Counted from the first letter of the stretch, positions 33,465-43,902 are shown. The stretch: DNA of 64,000 nucleotides from Acidimicrobiales bacterium (GCA_030447445.1 JAUJOW010000002.1:130208-194207); one strand, 5' to 3'. The notes: generated from the sequence alone by a model not told the origin. A program made the numbers and translations.

Positions 33465-35917
33465 TCAGCCGACCGGCACCGGCTCCGGGGTCGCCGCGGC
33501 GCGCTCGGGGCCATCGCCGGCAGCCGCCTCGGCCGTCGACGACGAACGGGCGATGACGGCAATGGAGGCGAGGGCCAGCACGTAGGCCAGCACACCGGCC
33601 GTGAAGGCGGCCGTGATGCCGAGGAACAGGGCGAGGACGATGGCGAACACCGATGCGCACACCGACGTTGCCCCGTTGATCCCCCAGAGGAAGGCCGTGG
33701 GCGTGCCGGACCGGGCGGCGGCGGCGCGCATCCCGATGGAGAAGGGCATGCCCATGACGAGCCCGAGCGGCATCATCACGGCGACGGCGACGGCGATCCG
33801 GACCGGGGTGGTGGCACCGTCCATGCCGTGGATCACCCGGGGGGTGAGCCAACCCACCACGGCCACGACGACCACCAGGGCGACGAGCGGGGCGACGAGC
33901 GATCGGCGCCGCTCGGCGCCGACGAAGCGCTCGGTCAGCATGCTGCCGATGCCGCTGAACAACAGGACCGAGAACAAGGACACGCTCAGCCCGTAGGTCG
34001 GGTGGCCGAGGAAGATGCTGAGCCGTTGGAGCTGGGCGATCTCGATGAGCAGGAAGCCGAGGCCGATGCCCGCGAAGTAGGTGTAGAAGGGCACAACGCC
34101 GCGTTGGAGCAGCGCCTTGCGGCCGGTGCGCCGGGCGACGATCAACGGCAGCGCGATGCACACCGCGGCCAGGCCAAGCACGGTCAGGGCCAGGATGGCG
34201 AGCACCAGGACGGGCCGGGTCACCACGCTGTCGTTCAGCAGCCGCCGGCTGAACAGCGTGTCCTCGTCGGCCATCTGGAAGAAGAACGGCCGGTTGTCGT
34301 TCGGGGGCGAGAGGTCCTCGGCGAACCCCTCGAGCGCGGCGTCGGGGCCGCCGGGAGCGGCGATCTCGGCGAAACGGGGGTCGATGGACTCGTGCCGGGT
34401 GAGGACGGGGGTGAAGTCGAGCCGCTCCGCCTGGTCGCCCAGCTCCGCCACGTCGACGTCGGACAGGGGCGTCTCGCTCACGAGCAGCGTGGAGATGAGG
34501 TTGCCGTAGAAGCCGGGGGGGCCGTGGTAGATGACCATGTGGTCCCGCGGGTTGGCCACCCCCCGCTCGGTGAGGGCCTCGGCGGCGAGCCCGGCGGTGC
34601 GGTAGGTCTCGATCGGGGCGTCCTGGCCCACGGTGCGGAACCAGCGCGACACCGAGAGCATGCCGCCGGGCTTCAGCCGGTCGAAGAAGACGTCGAAGGC
34701 CTCGGTGGTGTAGAGGGTGTTCTCGCTGAGGGCGAAGGCGCCAGCGGAGGTGGCCGCCCACGTGTCGATCAGCGAGATCTGGATGATGTCGTAGTGCTCG
34801 TCGGTACGGGCCAGGTAGCTGCGGGCCTCGTCGTTCACGAACGTCACCCGCGGGTCCCGGTCGAGGTGGCCGGTGTAGTCGCCGTAGACGTTGTTGGTGA
34901 CGTCGAGGATGTCACCGTTGATCTCGACCCCGGTGACCGAGCGCTGTTCGAACTCCAGCGCCGACAGGACGTCGCGCCCGCCCCCGACCCCGATGACGAG
35001 CACGTCGGCGTCCTTGCGCACGTGGTGGGCGAGGTTGGTGATGTCGGCCCGGAGGAAGTCGCTCTCGTCGGGATCACCGGTGTAGCGGATCAGCCCCGTG
35101 CCGGCGGTGCTGTCGATGAGCATGCCGAGCTGCCCGTCGGTGGCCGGGTCGCCGTCGACGGTGAGGCGGGAGAAGGCGTTCCACCGCTCGAAGTCGTGGG
35201 CCTGCTCGCGGTTCTCCTTGGTCCAGAGGACCCGCACGAGCGGCCGCCCATCGGCCTGCAGGTTGGCGTTGACCAGCGCGAAGGCGACGAGCCCGACCAC
35301 CGCCACGGCGCCGATGGCGAGGGCGCCGGTTGCCGACGTCGGCGGCGAGGACGAGGGCCGCCACCCCGGCCACCGCACCGATGAGGAGCACGAGGCTGGG
35401 GCCGTCGATCCAGGAGAACAGGACCACGAGGAGGACGCATCCGAGGGCGGCGCCGACGAGGTCGGCGGCGTAGAGGCGGTTCACCCGGGTCGGGAAGCGG
35501 GTGAGCGCCAAGCAGACCACGATCCCGCTGAACACGAACGGGACCGAGATGACCACACAGGTGGCCACCACCGAGAGCAACCCCGACAGTCATGCGGGGC
35601 GTGAAGGGGATGTTCAGCTGGATGAGGAAGCACACCACCACCGAGACGCTGAACAGGGCCGAGTAGACCCACAGGTGGCGACGCACGTCGGCCTCACGGA
35701 AGCGGCCCGGGGAGAGGTGCACGACCAGGGCGCCGACGGTCAGGCCGAACAGGGCCACCGAGATGGCGAGGAAGGCGAAGTGGTACCACATGCTCACGCT
35801 GAAGATGCGGGTCAGCGCGATCTCGTACATCAGCGTGGACAGCGTGACCAGGAACAGCCCGAGGTAGGTCCCCCGCCGCGGCTGCACGGAAGGAGGTGCG
35901 GTGGCCACTGCGGTCAC
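33465..35917 (-). pseudogene. spermidine-synthase-like membrane protein, two frameshifts
   Basis: Three consecutive frames encode one protein of about 815 residues. MTAVATAPPSVQPRRG with helices to IPFTPRMTV comes first. A frame change at about 35586 (TCGGGG run) leads to VVATCVVISVPFVFSGIV and to LVLAAD, and a second change at about 35338 leads to the long ORF. The middle is a Rossmann methyltransferase-like domain (VLVIGVGGGRDVLSALEF, TGVEIN). The C-terminal part has six to eight helices with GHPTYGLSVSLFSVLLFSG. The aminopropyltransferase motif DSTDP is replaced by SLIDT, so polyamine synthesis is unlikely. Whether it is decayed or mis-sequenced is open. A close relative is at 48348. Confidence 0.75.
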
Positions 35918-36024
35918 GGGCGTCCTGCTTTCGAGGGAACGTGCAAGTGGGAAGCAACGCCCGGCGGGTCCCCCCGGGCCGTCTCAGACGTTAGCAGCGG
36001 CTGCCGTGTGACCCACGACCCACA

Positions 36025-37744
36025 TCACCGACAGCGGCGGTAGAGAGCGACGAAGTCGCCGTAGTCGCGAACAAGGCAGTAGCGCCGCTCCACCACCTCG
36101 TTGGGCTCGTCGGAGCCGGCCTCCTCGAGTCGTTGGGCTCGTCCCAGGCGTCCCAGATGTTGCTGGCCACGAAGAAGTCGGCTCGGGCCAGCTCGGCCAG
36201 CCCCGAGTCATCGCTGTTGGCGACACCAGGATCCATCTCCACGTAAGCCGTGCCCGGTCGCTGCTCGGGCAGCAGGAAGTACAGGTAGGCGTCGCTGTAG
36301 TGGGTGTAGCGCAGGTCGGCGGGGCCGACGATGACCCGGTCTCCAGGGTCGGCCAGCCGCTCGACGTCGTCGATCACCGCTTGCAGCTCGGCGATGGCGG
36401 GACCGTCCCCGAGCCAGAAGTTCCGGCCATCGTTGTTCACGGCGGCCCGGTCGGCGTCCTTGCCGAAGGACTGGCGGGTGAACTCGACGTAGTAGCGGGT
36501 GGTGAAGAAGGGGATGAAGGTGACGAGGGCAGCCAGGACCAGCCCGCCGGCGACGACGGCCCGGGTGCCCGACGTGACCGACCGCAGCGGCCGGCCCAGC
36601 GCCTCGTGGACGGCCACCGGGAGGAACCCGAGGACGACCACGCTCACCCAGCCGAGGTGCGTGGGATCCGGCGCTGGAGCGCCTGGGGCAGGAGACCGAG
36701 ACCGAGTAGCCCGACGCACAGCAGCGTGCGAGCGCGGGCCGAAGAGCGGTCCCGACGGACCCGGGTCGCACCCACGCCGACCACGAAGACGGCGCTGGCC
36801 AGGAGACCGAAGAACCAGATGAACAGCTGCACCCGCTCATCGAGGTGGGGCAGCGGCCAGGGCGGACCGATGAGCCGGGCCACCTTGTGGAGGGCTCCGT
36901 CGAAGGTGTCGAGGATGGCGGCGCCGGCAGCGTCCGCCCGCCCCGAAGCTTGAACACCGGGTCGACCAGCATGCCCTGGACGACGTTGCCCGGTCCGGCG
37001 GTGACCAGGTGGATCAGGTAGGGCGCCAGCCCGACCGCAACACCGGCGAGGAGCGGCCGCCGGCCGACTCGGCCGACGCTCCAGGCCAGTGCTCCGTAGC
37101 CGAGACCGACGGCGACGATCAGGTCAGGCCGGAAGAGGAGGGCCAGGCCGGCGAGGAGGCCGCCGAACAGAAGCCCTCACACGGGGGCTCCGGCTCCGCA
37201 GTCGGGGGTCCACGGGGGCAGAGCCCCCGTGAGGCGACGGCCAGGCCGGCCACGGCGAGGGCGATGGCCCCGTTCCAGGCCATGGCCGCCAGCCCCACCG
37301 GGAACAGGGTGATGAGCACGGCCACCAGCCCGACGGCGGTGGCGATGCGACGCCCCCAGGGCAGGGCGAGGGCGAACAGGCCGAAGATCACACCGAGGTG
37401 CTGCACGAGCCCCATCACCCGCTCGGTGGCGAGCGACACGCCGAACAGCTCATAGGCGCCGGCCAACAGCCACAAGCTGCCGGGCCCGTACAGGTGGAGG
37501 AAGTCACGGTTCGGCACCTGGCCCTCGAGCACCAGCTCGGGGAAGACGAGCATGAAGCCCTCTTCCATGGGAGCGCCCTGATGGCGGAACAGCTCTCGCA
37601 GGGGAGGGCCACGGCCAGCGCCACGATGGCCACAGCAACCACCGTCCGCCAGGGGTGGTCCCGGCCGCCCGCCCCCGATCGGGTCGCGCCGGTGCGGTGA
37701 TCTTCGGTGCGGTGGTCTTCGGTGGGGGTTTCGGTGCTCACCAT
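36025..37744 (-). pseudogene. paralogue of the 30-kb GT-C-like membrane protein, about five frame breaks
   Basis: Pieces in all three leftward frames align in order with the intact protein at 30265. The start is MVSTETPTEDHRTEDHR. Then come GAPMEEGFMLVF and PNRDFLHLYGPGSLWLLAGA, a stretch LLFRPDLIVAVG, DPVFKLRGGRTLPAP, PTHLGWVSVVVLGFLPVAV, and VEMDPGVANSDDSGLAELA. The frame of the last codons restores VVERRYCLVRDYGDF to a TGA at 36025. Frame breaks lie near 37602 (short G run), 37180 (at a palindromic insert), 36930, 36672 and 36125. This is a duplicated gene that is no longer readable as given. Some single-base breaks could be assembly errors. Confidence 0.75.
37175..37234. repeat. GC-rich palindromic element inside the broken paralogue
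   Basis: CACGGGGGC-AGA-GCCCCCGTG (37211-37231) is a perfect 9-base hairpin. The outer arms CCTCAC(A)CGGGGGCTC (37175-37190) and GAGCCCCCGTGAGG (37221-37234) also pair. The intact paralogue has no such element at this point, and the reading frame changes here, so it looks like an inserted palindromic repeat. No second copy was noticed in the window. Confidence 0.6.
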
Positions 37745-37943
37745 GGCTGGTCCTCGGCCGCCCACGCTCGACTGCTCCACACCGCTGCGGCTCGGGCCAC
37801 GTCGGGCCGGCACGCTCGGGTCGCTCTTCGCCGACCCTAGTGGCGCTGGCCGCCGACGTCGGACCGGGCGGTCGAGTCTCCCGCCGGCGCGACGATCCCG
37901 TTCTCGCCGACCGGTACGTTGGCCGGTCGAAGAAAGGACGGCC

Positions 37944-38999
37944 ATGGCCCAGGCGGTGCGCACCGCCCCCGCTGCGGAGCCGGCGTCTCCCCGGGCCGGC
38001 GGTGAGGTCCACCTTCCCTACATGCCAGCGCTGGACGGTCTGCGGGGGCTGGCCGTGGCTGGTGCTGCTCTCCACGCTGGCCACCTCGTCGGCGGCTACG
38101 TCGGCGTCGATCTGTTCTTCGTCCTGTCCGGGTTCCTCATCACCTCACCGCCGGTGACCGAGGGCCGCACGGCGGGCGGCATCGACCTGGTCCGCTTCTG
38201 GGCTCGCCGAGCCCGGCGCCTGCTGCCCGCGCTGGCCGGGGTGATGGTGGCGGTGGTGGCCTACGCCTGGCTGCTGGCCGAACCGGTCGAGCTGGCCCGC
38301 ATCCGGGCCGGTGGCCTGGCCACCCTCGCCTACGTGGCCAACTGGCGAGCTGTCGTGGCCGAACAGGACTACTTCGACCTCTTCGTCTCACCGTCGCCGC
38401 TCCAGCTGCGCCCGGACCCTCCCATCGCCGTGTTCAACGCCGCTCCGCCGGGCTGCACGTTCCCGGGTGGGGCGACTCGGAGCCGCAGCAGCGACGGCAC
38501 CGTCCATGCCGACCCGCGCCTGGACTGCCAGGAGCGGTGGGAGCGCGACCTCGCTGCGTTCGACCCCCACCGTCGTCGTCCTCGCTCTTGGCGACCCCGG
38601 CGACGGTGAGCTCGAGTACCGAGGGAATGGCTCCACCCCTGCACGGAGGCCTACGACCAGTGGTACCGGCGAGGTTTGCAGCGGGCCATCGACGTGCTCG
38701 GAGCGGACGGCGCCACGGTGGCCATCGTGACGCCCGCCTATGCCCGCAGCTTCACCTCCGACCTCCACTATGAGCGCGCGGACTGCGTCAACGCCATCAA
38801 CCGCAGCGTCGCCGCTGAACGTCCCGAGGCCACCCTGGTCGATGTCGCCCGCCACGTCTGTCCCTCCACGCCGTCGAGCTGCCGAGACCGCATCGGCGAC
38901 GTCGAGTTGCGACCGGATGGGGTGCACTACCGCGACGAGGGGGCCCGTCTCGGGTCGGCTTGCATCCCCCGCGATTTCCGCTCGCAAGGCTCCGCCTAG
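37944..38999 (+). pseudogene. acyltransferase 3-SGNH fusion gene with internal deletion and two frameshifts
   Basis: The start MAQAVRTAPAAEPASP follows AAAGGA. It begins as an OafA-type acyltransferase (MPALDGLRGLAVAGAALHAG, YVGVDLFFVLSGFLI, RRARRLLPALAGVM) but stops at FVSPSPLQ, after about four helices. It then jumps in frame, at about 38400, into the C-terminal SGNH-hydrolase-like domain (FNAAPPGCTFPGGATRS, CQERWERDLAAF). Most acyltransferase helices and the GDS block of the SGNH domain are missing. Frame breaks follow at about 38565 (extra C in a C5 run) and about 38618. The domain then continues as TEAYDQWYRRGLQRAIDVLG and GDVELRPDGVHY. The gene is non-functional for O-acetylation. Confidence 0.8.
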
Positions 39000-39046
39000 G
39001 ATGCGGTGCCCTAGCCACAAGATCCCGGTTGGGTAGGGTGGCGGCG

Positions 39047-40975
39047 ATGCCCCCGCCCACGAACCTCTTGCGGCGCGGCGCGAGTGTGGACCTCGACGGT
39101 GGGGCCGCCGGCACCTCAGCGACACGGGCACCGGACGAAGCTCCGATCGAGCGGCGGGACCGCCGATGGCCCGACGCCGGAGCCGTCGTCGTGCTCGTGC
39201 TCCTCGGGCTGCTGGCCATCCCGCTGATCGTGGCGCTGGTGGCCCTCCGCCACCCCAGGTGGTACCCGCTCAGCGACATCGCCCAGACCGAGCTTCGAGT
39301 GCGCGACGTCTGGAGCTCCCACCCGCCCCTCATCGGCCTCGGGGGGCGGATCGGCGCTGTCGGAGCCGACCAGGGCAGCCACCCTGGCCCGCTGAGCTTC
39401 TGGGCCCTCTGGCCGCTCTACCAGGTCTTCGGAGGCGGCGCCTGGGCCCTCAAGGCGGCGACGGCAGCGTTGAACGTGATGGCCATGGGCTCGGTCCTGT
39501 GGCTGGCGCTTCGACGGGGCGGGGTCGCGCTCGCCCTCGGCGTCGGCGCCGCCACCGCCGTGCTCACCCACTCCTTCGGCGCCGCCGCGTTGACCGAGCC
39601 CTGGCTCCCCTACCTCTCGATGGTGTGGTGGGTCGTCTTCCTCCTGGCGGTGTGGTCGTTGCTCTGCGAGGACATGTCCGTGCTGCCACTGGCCGTCTTC
39701 GCCGGCTCGCTCTGCGTGCAGACACACATCTCCTATGTCGCCCTGGTGGTCGGGTTGGGAGCGCTGGGGCTCGCCGCCGTGCTTCGCAGCCTGCTCGCTC
39801 AACGGCGGGACCCCGATCTTCGGCGCCGCACGATCCGGTGGTCCCTCATCGGCGTCGGGACGGGCGTGGTGCTCTGGCTCCCGCCGATCATCGAACAGGT
39901 CACCAACCGCCCGGGCAACCTCGCCACGATCTACCACCACTTCAGCGACCCGCCCGAGGACCACCTCGGCGTCGCCAAAGGCATCGAGCACTTGCTGATC
40001 CACCTCAACCCGTGGACGCTCCTCACCGAAGAGGTGGCGGCGAACCGGTTCATCGTCGGCTCGACCGTTCCCGGCATGGTGCTCCTCGCCGCCTGGGCCG
40101 TCTCGGTGGTCGTCGCCTGGCGGCTGCGGCACCGAGCACTGGTGCGCCTCCACGGCCTGGCGGCGGCGGCTCTCGCGCTGGCCGTCGTCTCGATGAGCCG
40201 GATCTTCGGACCGGCGTGGTACTACCTGACGCTCTGGGGCTGGGGGATCAGCGCCCTGATCATGGTGGCCGTCGGCTGGACCCTGTGTACGACCGTCGAA
40301 CGGACGGTGGACGGTCCCCGCCACCAGCGGTTGGCCGTCACCGGGGCGGTGGGCATGCTCGGCGTCGTCGTCCTGTCCACCCTCTCGTTCTCCCTGGACG
40401 CCGCCCACGCCGAGGTGAGCCAGCCGGAGCTCTCGGCCACCATGGACGTGCTCGTACCCCAGACCCTCGACGGGCTCGACGATCCCGCCACGCCCGGCGG
40501 CGGTCGCCGTCCCTACCTCCTCACCTGGGCGGACCCAGCCTTCGGCGGGGCCCGGGGGTTCGGCCTGTTCAACGAGCTGGACCGCCACGGGATCGAGGTC
40601 GGCGCGGTGGAGTACTGGCAGGCGGTGGTGACCCGTGCTCGGGTGATCGAGCCGGAGGAGGCGACGGCGGAGGTGCACCTTTCCGTCGGCGCTGACATCG
40701 CAGCCTGGCAGGCCAAGCCGGGCACCCGTCGCGTGGCCTACGTCGATCCGGCCAGCCCGGAGGAACGGGCCGAGTACGAGCGGCTCCGCCTCCTGGTGAT
40801 CGACGAGCTCTTGTCGGAGGGGCGGCCTGAACTGGTGCGCAGCGTCGACCAGAACCCGTTCGTCCTCCAGTCGGACATGACCCTCTCCCGGACGTTGCGC
40901 GACCGGGTGCGCCGCATGATCTCCTTCGGCCAGCCGGCGGCCGTGTTCGTCGCGCCGGTCGATCTCGCCGGTTGA
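39047..40975 (+). CDS. multi-pass membrane protein, GT-C-like (paralogue of 46270 gene)
   Basis: The ATG at 39047 (MPPPTNLLRRGASVDL) gives 642 residues; earlier in-frame starts overlap the pseudogene end. About ten to eleven helices are present. The first outer loop is LSDIAQTELRVRDVWSSHPP, followed by IGLGGRIG and SHPGPLSFWALWPLYQVFGG, with the acidic residue typical of GT-C folds. TALCVQTHIS-like SLCVQTHISYVALVVGLGAL matches LLLQTHLSYAVLVPVLAVWG of the 46.3-kb protein, so the two share a family. The C-terminal about 180 residues form an outer soluble domain. No characterised homologue is recognised. It is followed by the GMC operon on the same strand. Confidence 0.75.
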   Translation: MPPPTNLLRRGASVDLDGGAAGTSATRAPDEAPIERRDRRWPDAGAVVVLVLLGLLAIPLIVALVALRHPRWYPLSDIAQTELRVRDVWSSHPPLIGLGGRIGAVGADQGSHPGPLSFWALWPLYQVFGGGAWALKAATAALNVMAMGSVLWLALRRGGVALALGVGAATAVLTHSFGAAALTEPWLPYLSMVWWVVFLLAVWSLLCEDMSVLPLAVFAGSLCVQTHISYVALVVGLGALGLAAVLRSLLAQRRDPDLRRRTIRWSLIGVGTGVVLWLPPIIEQVTNRPGNLATIYHHFSDPPEDHLGVAKGIEHLLIHLNPWTLLTEEVAANRFIVGSTVPGMVLLAAWAVSVVVAWRLRHRALVRLHGLAAAALALAVVSMSRIFGPAWYYLTLWGWGISALIMVAVGWTLCTTVERTVDGPRHQRLAVTGAVGMLGVVVLSTLSFSLDAAHAEVSQPELSATMDVLVPQTLDGLDDPATPGGGRRPYLLTWADPAFGGARGFGLFNELDRHGIEVGAVEYWQAVVTRARVIEPEEATAEVHLSVGADIAAWQAKPGTRRVAYVDPASPEERAEYERLRLLVIDELLSEGRPELVRSVDQNPFVLQSDMTLSRTLRDRVRRMISFGQPAAVFVAPVDLAG

Positions 40976-41090
40976 CGAGCAGTGGCAACGGCTCGAGTTG
41001 AACCGGGACCGGGCATGACATGACCGCTCGGACGGGCAGCTCGAGGCCATGAATCGCACCCCTGGGGGTGTGGGCCTAGGCTCCCGCCCC

Positions 41091-41399
41091 ATGCTCTGGT
41101 TCGAGCGGCAGGTCGTCGCCACCCTCGTGAGCACCCTCGACGACGGCCGCCGCACCGAGATCGAGGGCTTCGTCGACGGCGCCCTGGCCGCCCAGCCCGC
41201 ACACATCCGGGCCGGTGTGGCCGCCGAATCCCTGCTCATCGGCGCCTGGTCCCGGCTGACCGGGGGCGGTGGCGGCGACGGTGGCCCCCACCCCGTCCGC
41301 ATCGAGTCGCTCGAGGCCAGCCCGATCGGCCCCGTCCGCCAGTACGTCCGCCTGCTGCGCTCCCTCGTCCTGTTCGCCGAGCACGAGCTGGCCCCGTGA
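41091..41399 (+). CDS. small partner protein of the GMC oxidoreductase
   Basis: The start MLWFERQVVATLVSTLDDG gives 102 residues; MNRTPGGVG 14 codons upstream is a possible alternative. It is helical, with no Tat or Sec signal and no cysteines. Its TGA overlaps the GMC start (GTGA), so equal expression is likely. Small proteins next to GMC dehydrogenases can act as a chaperone or subunit (for example the gamma subunit of gluconate 2-dehydrogenase), and a similar role is inferred here. I do not recognise a named domain. A short hairpin CACCCC-TG-GGGGTG lies 21 bases upstream of the start. Confidence 0.7.
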   Translation: MLWFERQVVATLVSTLDDGRRTEIEGFVDGALAAQPAHIRAGVAAESLLIGAWSRLTGGGGGDGGPHPVRIESLEASPIGPVRQYVRLLRSLVLFAEHELAP

Positions 41400-42826
41400 G
41401 GCCGTCGACCATCGACACCGACATCCTCGTCGTCGGGTCCGGCGCTGGAGGGGCCGTCACCGCCTCCACGCTGGCGGCGGCCGGTCGGACCGTGACCGTG
41501 GTCGAGGAGGGTCCGTGGGTGGACCCCGACGCCCTGGACCCGTTCTCCATCGAGGAAATGGTGGCCAAGTACCGCTACCGGGGGGCATCGGCAGCGCTGG
41601 GCGCTCCGGTGGTCGCCTACGCCGAGGGACGGTGCGTCGGCGGCAGCACCGAGATCAACAGCGGGTTGTGGCACCGGGCCCCGGGCGACCTCATCGACGA
41701 GTGGCGCAACACCTACCAGATCGACGAGTTCACCCCCGACACCATCGCCCGCTACTCCGAGCGGATCGAGGACGACCTCGGCGTCTCCCGCCTGCCAGGG
41801 GCACCGCCACCGTCGTCGGCCATGCTCGAGCGGGGGGCCACCAAGCTCGACTGGCGGGCGGTCGAGTTCGCTCGGGTCTTTCGCTACGAGGCGAGCGGCC
41901 GGGGGACCAAGCAGACCATGGCCCGCACCCTGCTGCCCCGGGCCGTGCACGACGGCGCCGAGGTGATCCCCGACTGCCAGGTGCTGAAGCTGCTGCACCA
42001 CCACGACCGCGTGGTCGGCGCCCGCTGCCGCCGCCACCTCGACACCGGGCAGGACGAGGTGCTCACCATCAACGCCGAGCACGTCTTCGTCTGCGGCGGG
42101 GCCATCCAGACCCCCGCCCTACTCCAGCGCAGTGGGTTCCGGGCCAACATCGGCAATGGCTTGAAGCTCCACCCCACCATCAAGATCGCCGCCCGCTTCC
42201 CCCACCCCCTCGACCACGGCGACGTGCCGATGCACCGCATCACCGAGTTCTCCCCTCACCTCAGCATCGGTGGTTCGCAGAGCCGACGGGGTCACGTGGC
42301 CCTGGCGTTGGCCGAGTCGGGCACCGAGCACACCGAGGCCATGGAGGATTGGGAGAACGTCTCCATCTACTACGCCGCCATCCGCAGCGACGCCGGGGGC
42401 CGGGTGATGGCCGTGCCCGGCCTGCGGGCGCCGATCGTGACCTACCGGCTCACCGAGGGCGACCTGAGCCGGCTGGCGCGCGGGCTGGTGCACCTGGGCG
42501 AGGCGCTGCTCGCCGCCGGGGCCACCGAGCTGTACCCGTCGGTGACGGGGGCGCCGGTGGTCCGCCGGCCCGAGGAGCTGGCGCAGTGGTGGGCGGCCGT
42601 CACCAGGACCAACGCCAACCTCATGACCGTGCACATGACCTCGACGGTCCGGATCGGTGAGGACCGCGACCGCACCGGAGCCGACAGCTTCGGCCGGGTG
42701 TGGGGAACCGCCAACCTGCGGGTCAACGACGCCGCGCTCGTGCCCGACGCCCCCGGAGTGAACCCGCAGGCCTCGATCATGGCCATCGCCGCCCGCAACT
42801 GCGACCACTTCCTCGCCGGCGCATGA
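41396..42826 (+). CDS. GMC-family FAD-dependent oxidoreductase
   Basis: This 476-residue flavoenzyme starts with GTG in a 4-base overlap. The ADP-binding motif is DILVVGSGAGGAVTASTLAA. EGRCVGGSTEINSGLWHRAP is the second FAD-contact stretch. AEHVFVCGGAIQTPALLQRSG is the GMC signature 2. The C-terminal GVNPQASIMAIAARNCDHFL matches the substrate end of glucose-methanol-choline enzymes, which oxidise an alcohol carbon of sugars or sterols. There is no export signal. ATGA overlap with the next gene shows a coupled operon. The neighbouring epimerase-type proteins suggest oxidation of a nucleotide- or lipid-linked sugar (inference). Confidence 0.88.
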   Translation: MRPSTIDTDILVVGSGAGGAVTASTLAAAGRTVTVVEEGPWVDPDALDPFSIEEMVAKYRYRGASAALGAPVVAYAEGRCVGGSTEINSGLWHRAPGDLIDEWRNTYQIDEFTPDTIARYSERIEDDLGVSRLPGAPPPSSAMLERGATKLDWRAVEFARVFRYEASGRGTKQTMARTLLPRAVHDGAEVIPDCQVLKLLHHHDRVVGARCRRHLDTGQDEVLTINAEHVFVCGGAIQTPALLQRSGFRANIGNGLKLHPTIKIAARFPHPLDHGDVPMHRITEFSPHLSIGGSQSRRGHVALALAESGTEHTEAMEDWENVSIYYAAIRSDAGGRVMAVPGLRAPIVTYRLTEGDLSRLARGLVHLGEALLAAGATELYPSVTGAPVVRRPEELAQWWAAVTRTNANLMTVHMTSTVRIGEDRDRTGADSFGRVWGTANLRVNDAALVPDAPGVNPQASIMAIAARNCDHFLAGA

Positions 42827-43902
42827 CCGAACCGAGGACGGCCGGCGCACCAACGCCGGCGGGAGGGAGCGACCGCGACGCGACCGGTCCCCCCCGGTCC
42901 GTGATCACCGGGGCAGCCGGCTGGCTCGGGCAGAACCTGGTGCGCCGCCTGGCCGGCGACGGGCGGTCGGTCCGGTGTCTGGTCCACGACGCCGATGAGG
43001 CGCCGCTGCTCGAGCTCGTCGGGCGCGACGCGGAGGTGGTGGTGGGCGACACCCGCGACCCCGCTGCCGTGGACCGGCTGTTCGACGGTGTCGGCCCAGC
43101 CACGGTGTTCCACGCCGCCGCCGTGATCCACCCCCGGAACGGGACCCGTGAGTTCTTCGACGTCAACGTGGGCGGCACCCAGCTCGTCCTCGACCGGGCC
43201 CGCCGGTCCCGAGCCCGCCGGTTCGTGCACGTCTCCTCGAACTCGCCCTTCGGCGCCAACCCGACGCCCGACGACCGCTTCACCGAGGACTCGCCGTACA
43301 ACCCGTACCTCGGCTACGGCCAGTCGAAGCACGAAGCCGAACAGATCGTGTGGCGGGCCGGCGAGCGGGGCGACCTGTCCACCGTGATCATCCGCGCCCC
43401 GTGGTTCTACGGGCCCTACCAGCCGCCCCGCCAGACCCAGTTCTTCGCCGCCGTGCGCAAGGGGCGGTTCCCACTGCTCGGCGACGGCTCGAACCGGCGC
43501 TCGATGGTGTACACCACCAACCTCGTGGACGGGCTCCTCCTCGCCGAGGCCGCCGATGTTGCCCCGGGCCGGGCCTACTGGATCGCCGACGCCGAGCCCT
43601 ACGCCATGCGGGACGTGATCACCACCGTGCGGGAAGCGCTCGCCGCCGAGGGGCTCGCCGTGTCGTCCCGCCAGCTGCGGATCCCCGCCGCCGCCGGCGT
43701 GGTGGCCGAGCGGATCGACCGGGTGCTGCAGGACCGGGGCCGGTACGTGCAGGCCCTCCACGTGCTGGGTGAGCTCAAGGACACCATCGCCTGCGACATC
43801 GGCCGGGCCCGAGCCGAGCTCGGCTACGAGCCGTCGGTGGCGCTCCTCGAGGGCATGCGGAGCAGCATCCGGTGGTGCCTCGACCGGGGCGAGGCCATCT
43901 GA
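42823..43902 (+). CDS. NAD(P)-dependent epimerase/dehydratase (extended SDR) 1
   Basis: The ATG in the ATGA overlap gives 359 residues. A Pro/Gly-rich N-terminus of 25 residues precedes the Rossmann motif VITGAAGWLGQNLVRRLAG. The extended-SDR active site is VHVSSNSPFG with YGQSKHEAEQIV (YxxxK). Other marks are VFHAAAVIHPRNGT and PWFYGPYQPPRQTQFFAAVR. The sequence leans to the 3-beta-hydroxysteroid dehydrogenase/nucleoside-sugar epimerase group. The partner of the next gene is a second SDR whose ATG overlaps its stop by one base. Oxidation and epimerisation of one sugar by GMC plus two SDR enzymes is a reasonable model. Confidence 0.88.
   Translation: MTEPRTAGAPTPAGGSDRDATGPPRSVITGAAGWLGQNLVRRLAGDGRSVRCLVHDADEAPLLELVGRDAEVVVGDTRDPAAVDRLFDGVGPATVFHAAAVIHPRNGTREFFDVNVGGTQLVLDRARRSRARRFVHVSSNSPFGANPTPDDRFTEDSPYNPYLGYGQSKHEAEQIVWRAGERGDLSTVIIRAPWFYGPYQPPRQTQFFAAVRKGRFPLLGDGSNRRSMVYTTNLVDGLLLAEAADVAPGRAYWIADAEPYAMRDVITTVREALAAEGLAVSSRQLRIPAAAGVVAERIDRVLQDRGRYVQALHVLGELKDTIACDIGRARAELGYEPSVALLEGMRSSIRWCLDRGEAI

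Noticed and set aside
41057-41070. Terminator CACCCC-TG-GGGGTG
   Set aside because: Only six-base arms with a two-base loop and no T-run; it lies just upstream of a co-directional start.
39116-42082. 988-residue minus-strand ORF
   Set aside because: It lies antisense to the 39-kb membrane protein and the GMC operon, has low-complexity His/Gly/Asp composition and no family motif.
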